DNA from: Casuarina equisetifolia
Lineage: Eukaryota; Streptophyta; Magnoliopsida; Fagales; Casuarinaceae
DNA length: 64,000 bases
Direction: 5' to 3'
Assembly: GCA_028551475.1 (NCBI GenBank)
Contig: CM052356.1
Location: forward strand, 5,156,001-5,220,000
Part shown: piece by piece, positions 12,801 to 23,240 of the stretch
Layout: each line of letters begins with the position of its first letter
Numbering within the stretch: the stretch's first letter is position 1
Notes under the pieces: model-generated
Database searches by the model: none
What the model saw: the letters and a program-made list of their open reading frames with translations, nothing else
Told to the model about the DNA's origin: nothing
Position numbers and translations under genes: made by a program

Positions 12801-13332
12801 CAAGAGTTTGCGCTTTACCGAAAGTTTAACATCATTTCCCATTTGACTCATTCTTTAGAATTCTTTGTTAAAAGAGGAACACTTGTCAATAACGAGGCAG
12901 TTGTTATTTTAGTACGTCTTTTCATCCTAAACCTCAAAAAATTAGAGGAATTAATAAAGTTTGCTAATTATTGTGCCTCAACAGCTTTGAAGAGCTAATA
13001 CCCATAAATTTTAAGAAACAACTATTAATTATTAGGAGTAAAGGGTTCTCTTCCTAATTCGAGGATTACATCAATCTTTTCTCACAGGTTGCTGCCACGA
13101 AGGGGTGCACAAGGGGTGGGAGGTGGCAGCAAAGTACAAAGCTGGAATAAAACAACGATGATCAAAGGGGAAAAAGAGGCACACGTACCTGCTTCGTCAA
13201 AGCCCGCTTTATAAAAGCTTCGAGGAGAGCTTTAATGGCGGCTTGTTGTCGACCACGTGTCACTCGTTTCCTTCTTCCTGGAAATCCCCCCTTGAGGAAA
13301 AATTTGACCCAAAAGCAACATGATGGCGTAAG

Positions 13333-13554
13333 CCCAACGGTCAATTGAACGGACACCCAGGGGGGACAGCCACGTGCGATCTGCGTGACTGACAACAGGA
13401 CACCCCGAACAACCAACATTAAACCCAGAATAGGGAATAAAAATTTCCGTACAACAAACACCTCTTTCCTTCCCCAACGGTCATATTTCACCGACACTCT
13501 CCAACGGTCACGTGGACTGGTACTCTTTACCGTCGGATCCCTATTCAACGGCCA
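13333..13554 (+). promoter_or_regulatory. Cluster of MSA-type (AACGG) elements and G-boxes in the SCL28 promoter
   Basis: Four same-orientation MSA-like elements are present: 13,333-13,343 (CCCAACGGTCA), 13,473-13,483 (CCCAACGGTCA), 13,500-13,510 (TCCAACGGTCA, a full match to TCYAACGGYYA) and 13,544-13,554 (TTCAACGGCCA). A weaker GAACGGACA is at about 13,347-13,355. CACGTG cores lie at 13,254-13,259, 13,371-13,376 and 13,509-13,514, the last overlapping the perfect MSA. MSA elements are bound by three-repeat MYB (MYB3R) factors and drive G2/M transcription. Confidence 0.75.
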
Positions 13555-13691
13555 GATCGCGAAGCTTCCTCCCCCTTCGCTTTTCACGCAGCCATACATT
13601 TTTTCCTCGGTGCGGACTGGTAAATCAAATCAGTCGTAGAGCCCAGAAAAAGCAATGATAGGGACGGCCATTGAAGTGGTAGTGTAATGAT

Positions 13692-13694
<3 letters not shown>

Positions 13695-13726
<32 letters not shown>
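13695..13726. repeat. (GA)n microsatellite
   Basis: An uninterrupted AG dinucleotide run of 32 bases, directly upstream of the SCL28 TATA box. GA/CT tracts near transcription starts are common in plants and can bind GAGA-type factors. Confidence 0.95.
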
Positions 13727-13731
<5 letters not shown>

Positions 13732-13773
13732 TATAGGTGTAGAGTCGGAGGGAAGTAGAAGGGAAACCCCCAG

Positions 13774-13780
13774 TATATAA
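13774..13780 (+). promoter_or_regulatory. TATA box of SCL28
   Basis: TATATAA follows the GA repeat and the MSA cluster. Transcription would start about 30 bases downstream, near 13,805, giving an unspliced leader of about 680 bases. A second TATA-like site, TTATAAAAG, is at about 13,209-13,217. Confidence 0.6.
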
Positions 13781-13863
13781 AAGTACAAGACTCTTATGGT
13801 TTATGGTTCTTTCGGTTAGGAAATGTTGAGGAAGTGTTTGTTTGTTCATTGAAATGTTCGTGC

Positions 13864-14058
13864 ATGTTTAAGGGATTCTCGGAGCTGGGTTTTCTGTCTG
13901 ATTCAGCTTCGGTTATGGTGGACTTCATGGATTTTCCAAATGCTGATCTGGATTTGAAAATTTGTCAGGATCTTCTCCCCCGCCAAGCTCAGCTAGCATG
14001 TTTCTACATTTCCCTTCATGGTGTGAGTTATAAGAAAAACCATAGCCTTTTGCAATGA
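13864..14058 (+). CDS. Upstream open reading frame in the SCL28 leader (64 residues)
   Basis: This ATG-initiated frame lies between the TATA box and the SCL28 start. It begins MFKGFSELGFLSDSASVMVD and ends ...NHSLLQ. Two very short uORFs precede it (ATG at 13,823, stop at 13,850-13,852; ATG at 13,854, stop at 13,869). If the leader is not spliced, scanning ribosomes meet all three before the main start. I do not recognise the peptide. A 5' UTR intron that removes it is also possible, so translation is unproven. Confidence 0.3.
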   Translation: MFKGFSELGFLSDSASVMVDFMDFPNADLDLKICQDLLPRQAQLACFYISLHGVSYKKNHSLLQ

Positions 14059-14489
14059 ATTCTTTCTGAACATTACGGAATCCGATGATCGTTTTCTGGT
14101 AGGTCTTTGATTTAGTTTTCGATTCTTTCATTCTTTGGGGTGGGCTTCGTATATTTTGTTATTTATTCATCATACCACACACATCATATAGGAACACACT
14201 CGAATTTGTGAAAGCTTTTGTTTGTTATTCATCGGATTCCTATACATTGTTTTCATTCTTTCTGGTTTCTGAAAGGTTCACACACTCACATAGTCTGTCC
14301 TCTCCGGATTTCTCTGTTAGAAAATACGTTCACAGTTCCGTATAAGCTTTCATACAGAAAAACCATACCTTTCATTCTTCAAACACATTTGTAGTAAAGA
14401 GAAGAGAGATTGGGGGGAGATCGAAGAAAGATAGGGTGAGTGAACTGAAGTTAATCAAACAAAGAAAGAAAATAGGAACGTCATAGACG

Positions 14490-16553
14490 ATGTTGGCTGG
14501 GTGCTCTAGTTCTACATTGCTGTCACCAAGGCATAGATTGAGGAGTGAAGCACCTGCACCGTTGCAAGCCTGCCATTTCCATCTGCCTTCCATGAACACA
14601 CAGAGGTTGGACTTGCCATGTAGCTTCTCCCGCAAGGACACCTCACGATCGCAGCCCATTCGGCCGGTGGGCCTTTCGGTGGAGAAGCAGATCGATTCGA
14701 AGACCAGCAGTCGTTCTCTCAAGCAGAGCATCCGACTTCCACCTTTGGCGACAGCGGCTCAAACAACGAGTGGTCAGACTGCATTTATCGAAGCGAAGAG
14801 AGAGATCAAAGACGAGTTTTGGGAGCAAGGGAGGAGCTTGAAGAGGTTGGCCGAGCAGGGGTCGGTCGACGAGTCATGCATTAGCAGAGCCAAGAGAAAG
14901 AAGGGTGACAGTGACAATGGGGAATCCGAAGACATTCTCAGAGGTGGCGGTGATGGTCTGAGTTTGGGGCAACTGGGTGCCGGGAACTTTTGGTTTCAGC
15001 CAAGCTTCGAGGCGTCTCGTTCAATTCCGGGCATCACAGGCCTTAACCCTTCTCAGCTTCCTTTTTCTCTGACATGTTCAGGGGATGAAGAGAGGGTTTG
15101 TTATGTGCCTGGTGAAGTCATTTCTCCGCCTCTGCCGTTGTCGAACAATCGATGGGTGGACTCCGTTGTCACGGAGATCACAGACCTCGGCGAGAAGGAC
15201 GGTGAGACGAGCCACAAGTTGGTGAGGGAAGCCTCAGGGTCGAGTGCTTCATCAGAGAGCCAAAGCTTGGGCCTTAGGCGACATGAGAATGTTTCAGAGC
15301 AAGAAGTGGGAAATGGTTCTGGGCATCCTTATTTATATGAAGGTACTGAAGAAGAGGCCGGGGAGGAGGACAACCAGGAGAATCAGGGGTTCGAGCTCGT
15401 CAGCTTACTTGCAGGGTGCGTTGAAGCAATTGGGTCGAGGAATATCGCAGCAATCAACCATTTCATAGCTAAATTGGGTGAACTAGCTTCGCCCAAAGGA
15501 AGCCCCATTAGCCGTTTATCAGCTTACTATGCAGAAGCTTTGGCCATTCGAGTTACAAGGCTTTGGCCTCATATTTTTCATATTAACCTCCCTCGGGATC
15601 TTGATCGGGGAGACGATGACTCTGGCACTGCATTGAGGCTTTTGAACCAGGTGAGCCCTATTCCAAAATTTCTTCATTTTACCTCAAATGAAATATTGTT
15701 GAGAGCTTTTGAAGGGAAGGATAGGGTTCACATTATAGATTTTGATATTAAGCAAGGGCTTCAATGGCCTAGCTTGTTCCAGAGTTTAGCTTCTAGGACT
15801 AATCCTCCAAGCCATGTTAGAATCACGGGAATTGGGGAGTCAAAGCAGGAGCTAAATGAAACAGGAGATAGGCTTGCTGTGTTTGCCGAGGCATTGAACT
15901 TGCCCTTTGAGTTTCATCCTGTAGTAGACAGGTTGGAAGATGTAAGGCTATGGATGCTTCATGTGAAGGAACAAGAGACTGTAGCAGTGAATTGTATTTT
16001 CCAAATGCATAAGACACTTTACGATGGGAATGGAGGAGCTTTAAGGGATTTTCTAGGACTAATCCGAAGCACAAACCCGACGGTCGTCATCATGGCAGAG
16101 CAAGAGGCTGAACACAATGACCCAAGATTGGAATCAAGAGTATCTGAATCACTGAAATACTACTCTGCCATTTTTGACTCCATTGATTCCAGCCTGCCCT
16201 TGGACAGCTCGGTGAGGATAACCATAGAGGAGATGTTTGCACGTGAAATTAGGAACGTCATTGCTTGTGAAGGAAGGGATAGGTTCGAGAGGCATGAGAG
16301 TTTTGAGAAGTGGAGGAAGTTGATGGAGCAAGGAGGTTTCCGATGTGTGGGAATTGAGGAGAGGGAAATGCTTCAGAGCCAACTGCTGTTGAAGATGTAC
16401 TCTAGTGAGAACTTCAGTGTCAGGAAGCAAGGACAAGATGGAGCGGCGGCACTTACTTTAAGTTGGCTAGATCAGCCTCTTTACACCGTCTCGGCGTGGG
16501 CACCGGTCGATGTTGCTGGCGGCAGTTCGTCCTCTTATTCTCAGCCAAGTTGA
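14490..16553 (+). CDS. SCL28: GRAS-family transcription regulator SCARECROW-LIKE 28
   Basis: One uninterrupted 687-codon exon. The N-terminus (MLAGCSSSTLLSPRHRLRSE, then LPCSFSRKD and SIRLPPLAT) is characteristic of SCL28. The GRAS domain spans about 298-675: leucine heptad region I (from GFELVSLLAGCVEA, about 300), the VHIID motif at 413-417, heptad II, a PFYRE-like region, an RFERHE element, and the SAW end with SWLDQPLYTVSAWAP. Family knowledge: SCL28 acts in the nucleus in dividing cells, is expressed at G2/M, and works with the AP2-type partner SMOS1 to activate SMR-type CDK inhibitors, setting cell size and G2 length. The acidic linker at about 270-298 separates the disordered N-terminus from GRAS. 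A GTGAG at about 15,651 is not a splice donor, since the frame runs through it into conserved sequence. Confidence 0.96.
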   Translation: MLAGCSSSTLLSPRHRLRSEAPAPLQACHFHLPSMNTQRLDLPCSFSRKDTSRSQPIRPVGLSVEKQIDSKTSSRSLKQSIRLPPLATAAQTTSGQTAFIEAKREIKDEFWEQGRSLKRLAEQGSVDESCISRAKRKKGDSDNGESEDILRGGGDGLSLGQLGAGNFWFQPSFEASRSIPGITGLNPSQLPFSLTCSGDEERVCYVPGEVISPPLPLSNNRWVDSVVTEITDLGEKDGETSHKLVREASGSSASSESQSLGLRRHENVSEQEVGNGSGHPYLYEGTEEEAGEEDNQENQGFELVSLLAGCVEAIGSRNIAAINHFIAKLGELASPKGSPISRLSAYYAEALAIRVTRLWPHIFHINLPRDLDRGDDDSGTALRLLNQVSPIPKFLHFTSNEILLRAFEGKDRVHIIDFDIKQGLQWPSLFQSLASRTNPPSHVRITGIGESKQELNETGDRLAVFAEALNLPFEFHPVVDRLEDVRLWMLHVKEQETVAVNCIFQMHKTLYDGNGGALRDFLGLIRSTNPTVVIMAEQEAEHNDPRLESRVSESLKYYSAIFDSIDSSLPLDSSVRITIEEMFAREIRNVIACEGRDRFERHESFEKWRKLMEQGGFRCVGIEEREMLQSQLLLKMYSSENFSVRKQGQDGAAALTLSWLDQPLYTVSAWAPVDVAGGSSSSYSQPS

Positions 16554-19500
16554 ATGCTTTGGGTTTTCTTTTCCTCATGCATTTCCATTAGCTTCCATTT
16601 CATTCTATTCTTGCATGCAGAGAAAGGGATACAGAATTCTTTGTAGGTAGGAAAGCTATTGTCATTCTTTCATTCTTTTGTTGCAGATAAGGTTGTCAGT
16701 CAATAGTGTCAGAATTATTTGTATGGATACAGTAGATCGATACTGATTTCAGTCGTTACAGGCCAGATTCATAGATTTCAGACACTAGTATTTGCAGTCC
16801 TTTTGTGTTGTTATTCTTTAATTCTTTTATGTATGCCGAAATTCATTATTAGTCGTTTCTCATTCTACTGTCTTTGTCCGAGGGTTACTTGTAAACCATG
16901 TAGCTGGAAACTCGATTGTTATATTAATGAAATGATTTTATTGATTTGTGATTAGTTCATTCCTCTACTCTCTGGTTCAGTGTCTTTCTTTACTGGTTTA
17001 TCAGTATCTGTAGTTTCAAGCTTGGTGGTACGTCTGTTTGCAGTTAAGATTCCTGAGTTCTACGTCTTTTTGAGTTATTCTGAGAGAGAGACAGAGGGGA
17101 GGAGACAGGAGAAGATAATAACCATCATATAGGTCCTCTTGGAATTATAAACTCTTAAGATTTCTCCTGTGCTTTCTCAAGGAGTAAGCCAACAGCTTTG
17201 GACTACACAGAGGAAATAAGTGAATTTACAGATACAGTTAAATAAGAAGTAAATTTCTATAAGGATAATGAGTACTCATGTATATAAAATGTCAAACCCC
17301 AAATCTTACAGTTGAAGTCTTTAGTTAAGCAACAAAGATATTAACAATAGTAAACAACTATTATTTTTAATTTTTTTTCCCTTGAATGTAAAAAGATAAT
17401 GAGAATCTAATTAATGAATGACCAAGCGATGTGATAAATTCATATACACTTAGCCTATGAGTAATGGGATACTATATTTTAATTTGAATTTTGAAATAGT
17501 TTACAAATAATAACTCTCTTTTTTAAAAATTGATTATAAAAAAAAATACACCTAAATATATAAAGAGAATACTAAATTAAGATATTGATGACATATAATA
17601 ATCACAATTTTAAACATTGTTTGTGATCATTGAACAATGAGCGATACAATTTACATGATAATGGTAATATTGAAGGACCAAAGAAAGGGTTCAAACCCCT
17701 TGTCCAAAGACCGAGTTGGGAAGAACCGTGCAGGGTTTTGTCCAGTCCAGACGGGGATTATGAAAGCCCAAACTTATAAGTAAACCTCCCCAAATTGAGC
17801 AAGACCAAACATAACCCATACCGGACTTGGGCATTTGAACCTGGAGATTTTCAAAGAAGTGCAGCCACGGTAAGACTTTCCAAGTCTCAACAAGAGCTGG
17901 GCTTTGAATGCAGAATATAAGGCATCTGCGCACAACATTCACTGTACTGAGTTGGGGAAGATATTCTAGAGCAGCTTCATCAACACTCACAGGTAAGATA
18001 AAGAAACCTTTTAAGCTGTTTAGGAACTTGGCTTTTCAAGTTCAATGGCAGAGACTACAGTTGAGATACGAATAAGTTACTGGATACAATATCCTAAGAA
18101 TTCTAAGCTAGGGAAAGTAGTTTTTTTCAAAGCTTCGTGTGTTGTCAGTGCGTCTTCATGCTTATAAGAAACTATCTCTTTTATGAACTTACAAAGGATT
18201 GTGCAGTAATGCACAAAATAACATGAAGAACACTTAAAAAGATTAGACAGTTCAGAACAATTGACCCTCATATCCATCAAATAGTAACTTATTTCTTCTC
18301 ATATGATTATGACAACTCGTGTCGTGCTAGCAGACAACGAACAACCTGAGGTGCAGCGTGTACCTCCTTCATGATGCGCCGTTAATATCTCTGTCGAATC
18401 CTCTAAAGTTGCACCTAGTTTTCTGTTCATTTGTCTTCTTTGGCTTCATTTTGTGGCTGTCATCTTCAGGCGGGTACCAAGAAGCCAAAATATCGAAGCC
18501 CAGATTTTTCTGCAGTTAGGAGATCTCTGTCAGTCGCAGAACACATTTGTCTTTGGTTTCTAAGACTGAAAATTCTCGTCCGTGTAAATTGGTTGGCCAT
18601 GTCTATGTTTTGATCCTCGAAAATGACTTTTACAGAGGGAGTTTCTTCTCACATCTTTTCAACATTTTCTCGAGAATGACTTCCAAACAGTTTCTTCCAT
18701 TACCAAGAACAAAGTAACCCAATTGGAATAAACTTTGGCATCATCCGAAGAAATTGAGAAGCTGGGATCAAGTTCTAAACACATCATTGGTCGAGTTTGA
18801 TTGAGAGAAAAACCATAGATAAGAATCCTCTTTACAACTTGCATGAGAATGATATCTCATTCTCATTGGTAGCCTGGTTTTGATGGAGGAAAAGACTATC
18901 AAAGATGAATTATTCCCACCACCACTAAAACAAAAGTAGCATATTTTAAGTTAATCGTTAACACCATTGGAATTGTAGAGAGAACATGGGTTTGCTGAGG
19001 GGAAAAGGCTTTTCCCTTGTTTAGAGAAAATAGAAAAAGCATTTTCTCAAGGGAAGGGGAAGATATTTACTTCAAGCTATTGGATTCCACTCTCCAGCGA
19101 CCTCAACTTTTAAGATGTAGTGGACCAAAGGCATCTAATAATAATAATTGCTTGTATCTGATCAATTTCAGCTGCCTTATGATCCTTACCTAACATTCAA
19201 GCACATCAGTGTTATGGAAGTTTGAATTGTCGTCCTAACAGTGGTCACACCCCTGAAAACTAGTGGTAGGTGAGCACCGGCATGAAAATCTTGGCCTTTT
19301 CTGAGTCTTAGTCATTGAATTGATTTCGTACATAGGCAAATAATTTGATTAACTATCTAACTCCGTGATCAACTCAAGGAAGATATAAAAAAGTGCAAGA
19401 AAGTCTAAAGCTTATTTAAAAATTAGTTGATGAGTAAGAAAACAAAGCAACATTAAATATTATCTAATGATGGTATTTTTCTAGTGTGAAACTTTCATTT

Positions 19501-19600
19501 TTAATATTTTATCACATATTAGATATAATTAAAAGATTCAAAATTAAGTCAAAATTGAAGTAAATTAACTTAAAATTTGATATTTAAATATTTTCAAAAA
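16554..19600. other. SCL28 3' flank and unrecognised intergenic DNA
   Basis: The first 350-400 bases, with a TATATTAATGAAATG-type AT-rich end near 16,920, are probably the SCL28 3' UTR. Beyond 17,100 the DNA is AT-rich. Minus-strand stretches at 17,691-17,990 (starting MSVDEAALEYLPQLSTVNVV) and 18,659-18,844 are open, but have no recognised domain, splice context or duplicate, so no gene is called. Confidence 0.35.
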
Positions 19601-21896
19601 ATTATATTTTTCTAATATTGGACTTTTGGCCTTGATAAAGGGCAATGAAAGATTCTTTTCACAGCTTCCCCATGTTGTTGTTTCATCAATTTCATAGAAA
19701 GATACCTTGTCCACTGCATTTTATAGTAAAAAACCAGCAAAAGGTAAACCTTTGTCGGCCATTGGGGTGTTAGGTTTGCGTTTATTTTCTTCAAATCCAT
19801 AACAATATCTTCCCTAAACCAGATCTCTTGCTTCTGTATAATCAACCACTTTCAATAAAATCCTCCATCCCATTATTTAAACTCCACATCTGTCTTGATA
19901 TCATAGAGCTATAAATCTGACTTTTAGGGATTGTCCAAGTGATCCTTTTTTAATTTCTTTTCTCTAAAAAGATCTTATTACCCTCTTTGTTGCCTTAAAA
20001 ACGCCCATTAAAAAATGAGACATTTGAACATATAAAGAAAATATCATACCAAAATATCAGTGATATCAAGTTTCATTCACGTTACAGGTCAATAGGTATG
20101 TAAATTCTCTCACCAAGAAGAAAGAAAACATTGAGAGTTAATGTCCTTGCTGCATGAATCAATAAAGAACTATTTTTCTGTGCCTAGATTAGTTTCCTTC
20201 TTCTGTACCAAGAAGGCTTCGAACCGCCAGTTTGAGGCCCCTGCACTAAAAACAGAACATTACACCAATCTTTGTTTCTAAGAAAGATCATATGCTTCAA
20301 TATGTGAGAAAGAACTAGATTCTACAGAGAAATCTAGCAGAAACTCCTCTTGGTATAAGGCACGCCTGAGCTGCTCCAAGAGCAGATCATTGCAGCATAA
20401 GTGCTGAGTAAATAAGATTCATGTATACCGGTTGAAGCTTTCACACTAAACCGTTGATAGTATTACTGGACTAATCATGAAGCTGACTGAGAAAGACAGT
20501 TTGGCACAAATTAAACAAGCTACTCAAGAAAACAGTCTTAATTACAAAAATTCCATCATGAACTTTGTTTTTCTAATGCAGCAACCATGAAGGCAAAGTT
20601 CAATTCCTTTTCAAAAATCAGCTTGTAAGAATTTCCATATATATATAGATGATTTCATGGCAAGCTGCAAATAACATGGAATATTCCCCTTCCACAACTA
20701 TGACATCATAGAAGAGATTTTACACCTAATTTATAGATAACAACATAATCTTAGTTACCTAAACCATGATTCTGATAGGACGTTAACGTGTTATAAATAA
20801 TGTAAGCACCCCAATAGAAATAGGTTTGGTTCGTTTTTCCTCCTACTTTCTACATCACCTTTCAGTTCAAGAAAGTTAGGCCTTCCCATCCAGCTGTTAG
20901 TGGAAATGGAAAGCCTACTGTTTTACATAATTTGTAAAAAATAGTTTTTTACTACCGACTGATAGAGATATGCTAGAGAACTGCTGGTTGAGTTTCATTT
21001 TCACTTTTCTGGAATTCTTGCCATTGTTGTTGAGTGGTTGAAGCTGTCATCAGGCTACCGACACTTTGTTCTCATTTGACCCCGCTAGAGTAACTGAAGC
21101 AAAAATTTAACCACAAGAAAAGAAAGGAACATTATTGAACACTTGGTAAAATGATAAAAGGGGTTGCATTCGTTAATCCAAATATGAAACACAAATTTGG
21201 TAAGAGAACGGCTTGGAGTCATTTTTTGGCGAGAGAACTTGACAGCAAATAGTTGGTTCAGGACATGGATGGCCATGACAGAATCAATTCCAGCATCTAG
21301 AGATAGGCTTCGACTTAAAAATTTATATTCTTGTTCTTGTGGCGCTAGCTGGGCCAAAGGTCTAAATCGAAGATGCCACCTGCCCTGGAATTGCAGATGC
21401 ACGTGGAACTGAAAGGTTCAGTGCCATTTAATAGCATGGAGAATTGCACACAACACAATGAGATGGACCTGGCCATGCCCTTATTTGTTTCTTTCGCAAG
21501 CTGATGCCGTTCCTGGTCAAACCTGCCATATTAGTTAAATCTGCTTTGGGATAATGTCCTGTGTTATGCCTAAATTTGTTCACTTTTGTCCTATACATTA
21601 ATAACGAAGGACACAACAAGTTCATATATGTTAATAATGAAAGATACAAAATGAAGTTTAGTATATCTCTTCATGTTGAGCATGGGAAGAATTACTTTTT
21701 ATGAAGATTTAACCCAAGAGCAAGAGATGGTTCCTTTGTAGCTTGAGTTTTGTAACAGGTTAAAAAGTTCATTTCTTTAAAATTGGCTAGTAAGAAAATG
21801 AAACATTTTCATATATAAGGAATGTAACAAATCAATATGTTAACAACATAGAATGCATATCAGATTTGAAAAGAAAACCAAGTTATGTTTGAGGAA

Positions 21897-22220
21897 TCAA
21901 GCATATAGATATGGGTAAACTAAGCTAGGCCCTCCAAACGAAGGTTCTTCACCAAACGAAGGTTCTTTGATAGCATGATGTCTGTTAAATCTGCTTTCGG
22001 AAACCTGTTCATTTCCTCCCACTCCACTTGAGGAAACCAAGCTTGTTTGAGTAAACTCTACGAAGTCCTTCAATGAAGATTCAACTGCCCGCAAGAAACC
22101 TTGATAGGATAATGGGAAATATTCACCGGAATCACGTTCGATCAGGTGTAAGCTGTCCCAAGAATGGCCTGGTCTAGATGTTACCTGAAAATAATTCTGA
22201 GTGGCTGCAATAGGAGTCAA
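21897..22220 (-). CDS. Unrecognised exon-like reading frame in duplicated unit 1
   Basis: A minus-strand frame of about 100 codons with balanced, protein-like composition (for example SRPGHSWDSLHLIERDSGEY) and a good acceptor context (TTATTTTCAG) just before it near 22,187. The stop is at its low-coordinate end, so it would be a last exon. The unit 2 counterpart (26,080-26,420) keeps the SAHSWDSLQLFEHDSSEYLP part and is then broken by an AT microsatellite. I do not recognise the family and found no upstream exon. It may be a remnant of a lost gene. Confidence 0.3.
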   Translation of the reverse strand: MTPIAATQNYFQVTSRPGHSWDSLHLIERDSGEYFPLSYQGFLRAVESSLKDFVEFTQTSLVSSSGVGGNEQVSESRFNRHHAIKEPSFGEEPSFGGPSLVYPYLYA

Positions 22221-23039
22221 ATCTCAGAATTTTACAATATTAGAACCTTTCTTTTTACGTAGGGGAAACTTGGAAGGATCATTCAACTAACTTGTCGTAG
22301 CCTCTTCTGATTATTTATATTAATTATTGCTTAAATGATGTTGCATAGACCATGTAATAAACTAAAATATCCTTTTTGATAACCTGATATATATTTCTTA
22401 TGCAGTGTACAGGATGTTGAAAAGGTCGAAATCATGAACTTGGCCCCATGGAATCCGGATGGATGGGATTTTTTTGGGGAGTCAACATCATCAAAGAATA
22501 TCAAAGAAACTATGAAATGACGTAAGAAATGAACTTTTTTATGGATTTTTCTCTTAGGTGGGACTCACGATTAATAAATATCTTAAAATTATAAATAACA
22601 AAAGAGGGTTCTTTTCTATTTCTTTTTCTTTTTCTTTTTCTTTTCAGGTTTTATCGAGTAACAAACCATGTACGTGGAAAAAGTTACCCATTTAACACGC
22701 AATCTGCCAATTATTGAACCCTAGACATTTGAAAAAACTAACATTTGAAAGGTTCGTTGCTGACTTCATGGCAGGCATCCTAAGATGGACAACACTGCAA
22801 TTGAAAACTAACATTTCAACTGCTTCAATCCCTTTCAAATTTGCTTTGCCATGAAGATGGACTACAAATTCTGAATACTCCTTTTAAAACTTCCCAAATC
22901 GAACACCCCATGTGGGGTTCCATGCTTAGCTTGCCTTTGTTGCCTTAGAATGTGGGCTAATTCATGACATAAACAGTGTGGAACAAACATTGTTTAACAA
23001 AAAGCATTACAGAAGCCATCTTATGTTTGTTTCCCATTT

Positions 23040-23240
23040 TCCAAAGGTTTACTGCAACCCAGACCAACATATATTTTATGAGAAGTACACTAATGAAAAT
23101 TTTGAACCCTGACCATTTCAGAAACCAGGGAAGAACAAAGGAAAGAAGAAAACAGTAGAAGAAGATCATTTGAAAAAGTAAAGGCTTTCTGCAACCCGGA
23201 AGTTCCTGGAACAAGTATTTTAATTAGAAGTATCTTGACC
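23040..23240. repeat. Minisatellite in unit 1 (about two copies)
   Basis: A roughly 110-130-base motif begins with TTTCTGCAACC or TTTACTGCAACC and continues through GAGAAGTA and TTTCAGAAACCAGGGAAG to GTAGAAGAAGA. It occurs about one and a half to two times here. Confidence 0.6.

Noticed and set aside
13162..13599. 145-codon minus-strand open frame opposite the SCL28 promoter
   Set aside because: Composition is arbitrary, it overlaps the MSA/G-box cluster and no domain or splice context supports it.
15640..15680. GTGAGC as a possible splice donor in SCL28
   Set aside because: The frame continues uninterrupted through it into the conserved region before VHIID. SCL28 genes are intronless in the CDS.
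21030..21420. Possible microRNA precursors (resemblance to miR167 and miR164 seed-like text near 21,040 and 21,385)
   Set aside because: Only partial matches with no evident matching arm for a hairpin. Folding and small-RNA data would be needed.
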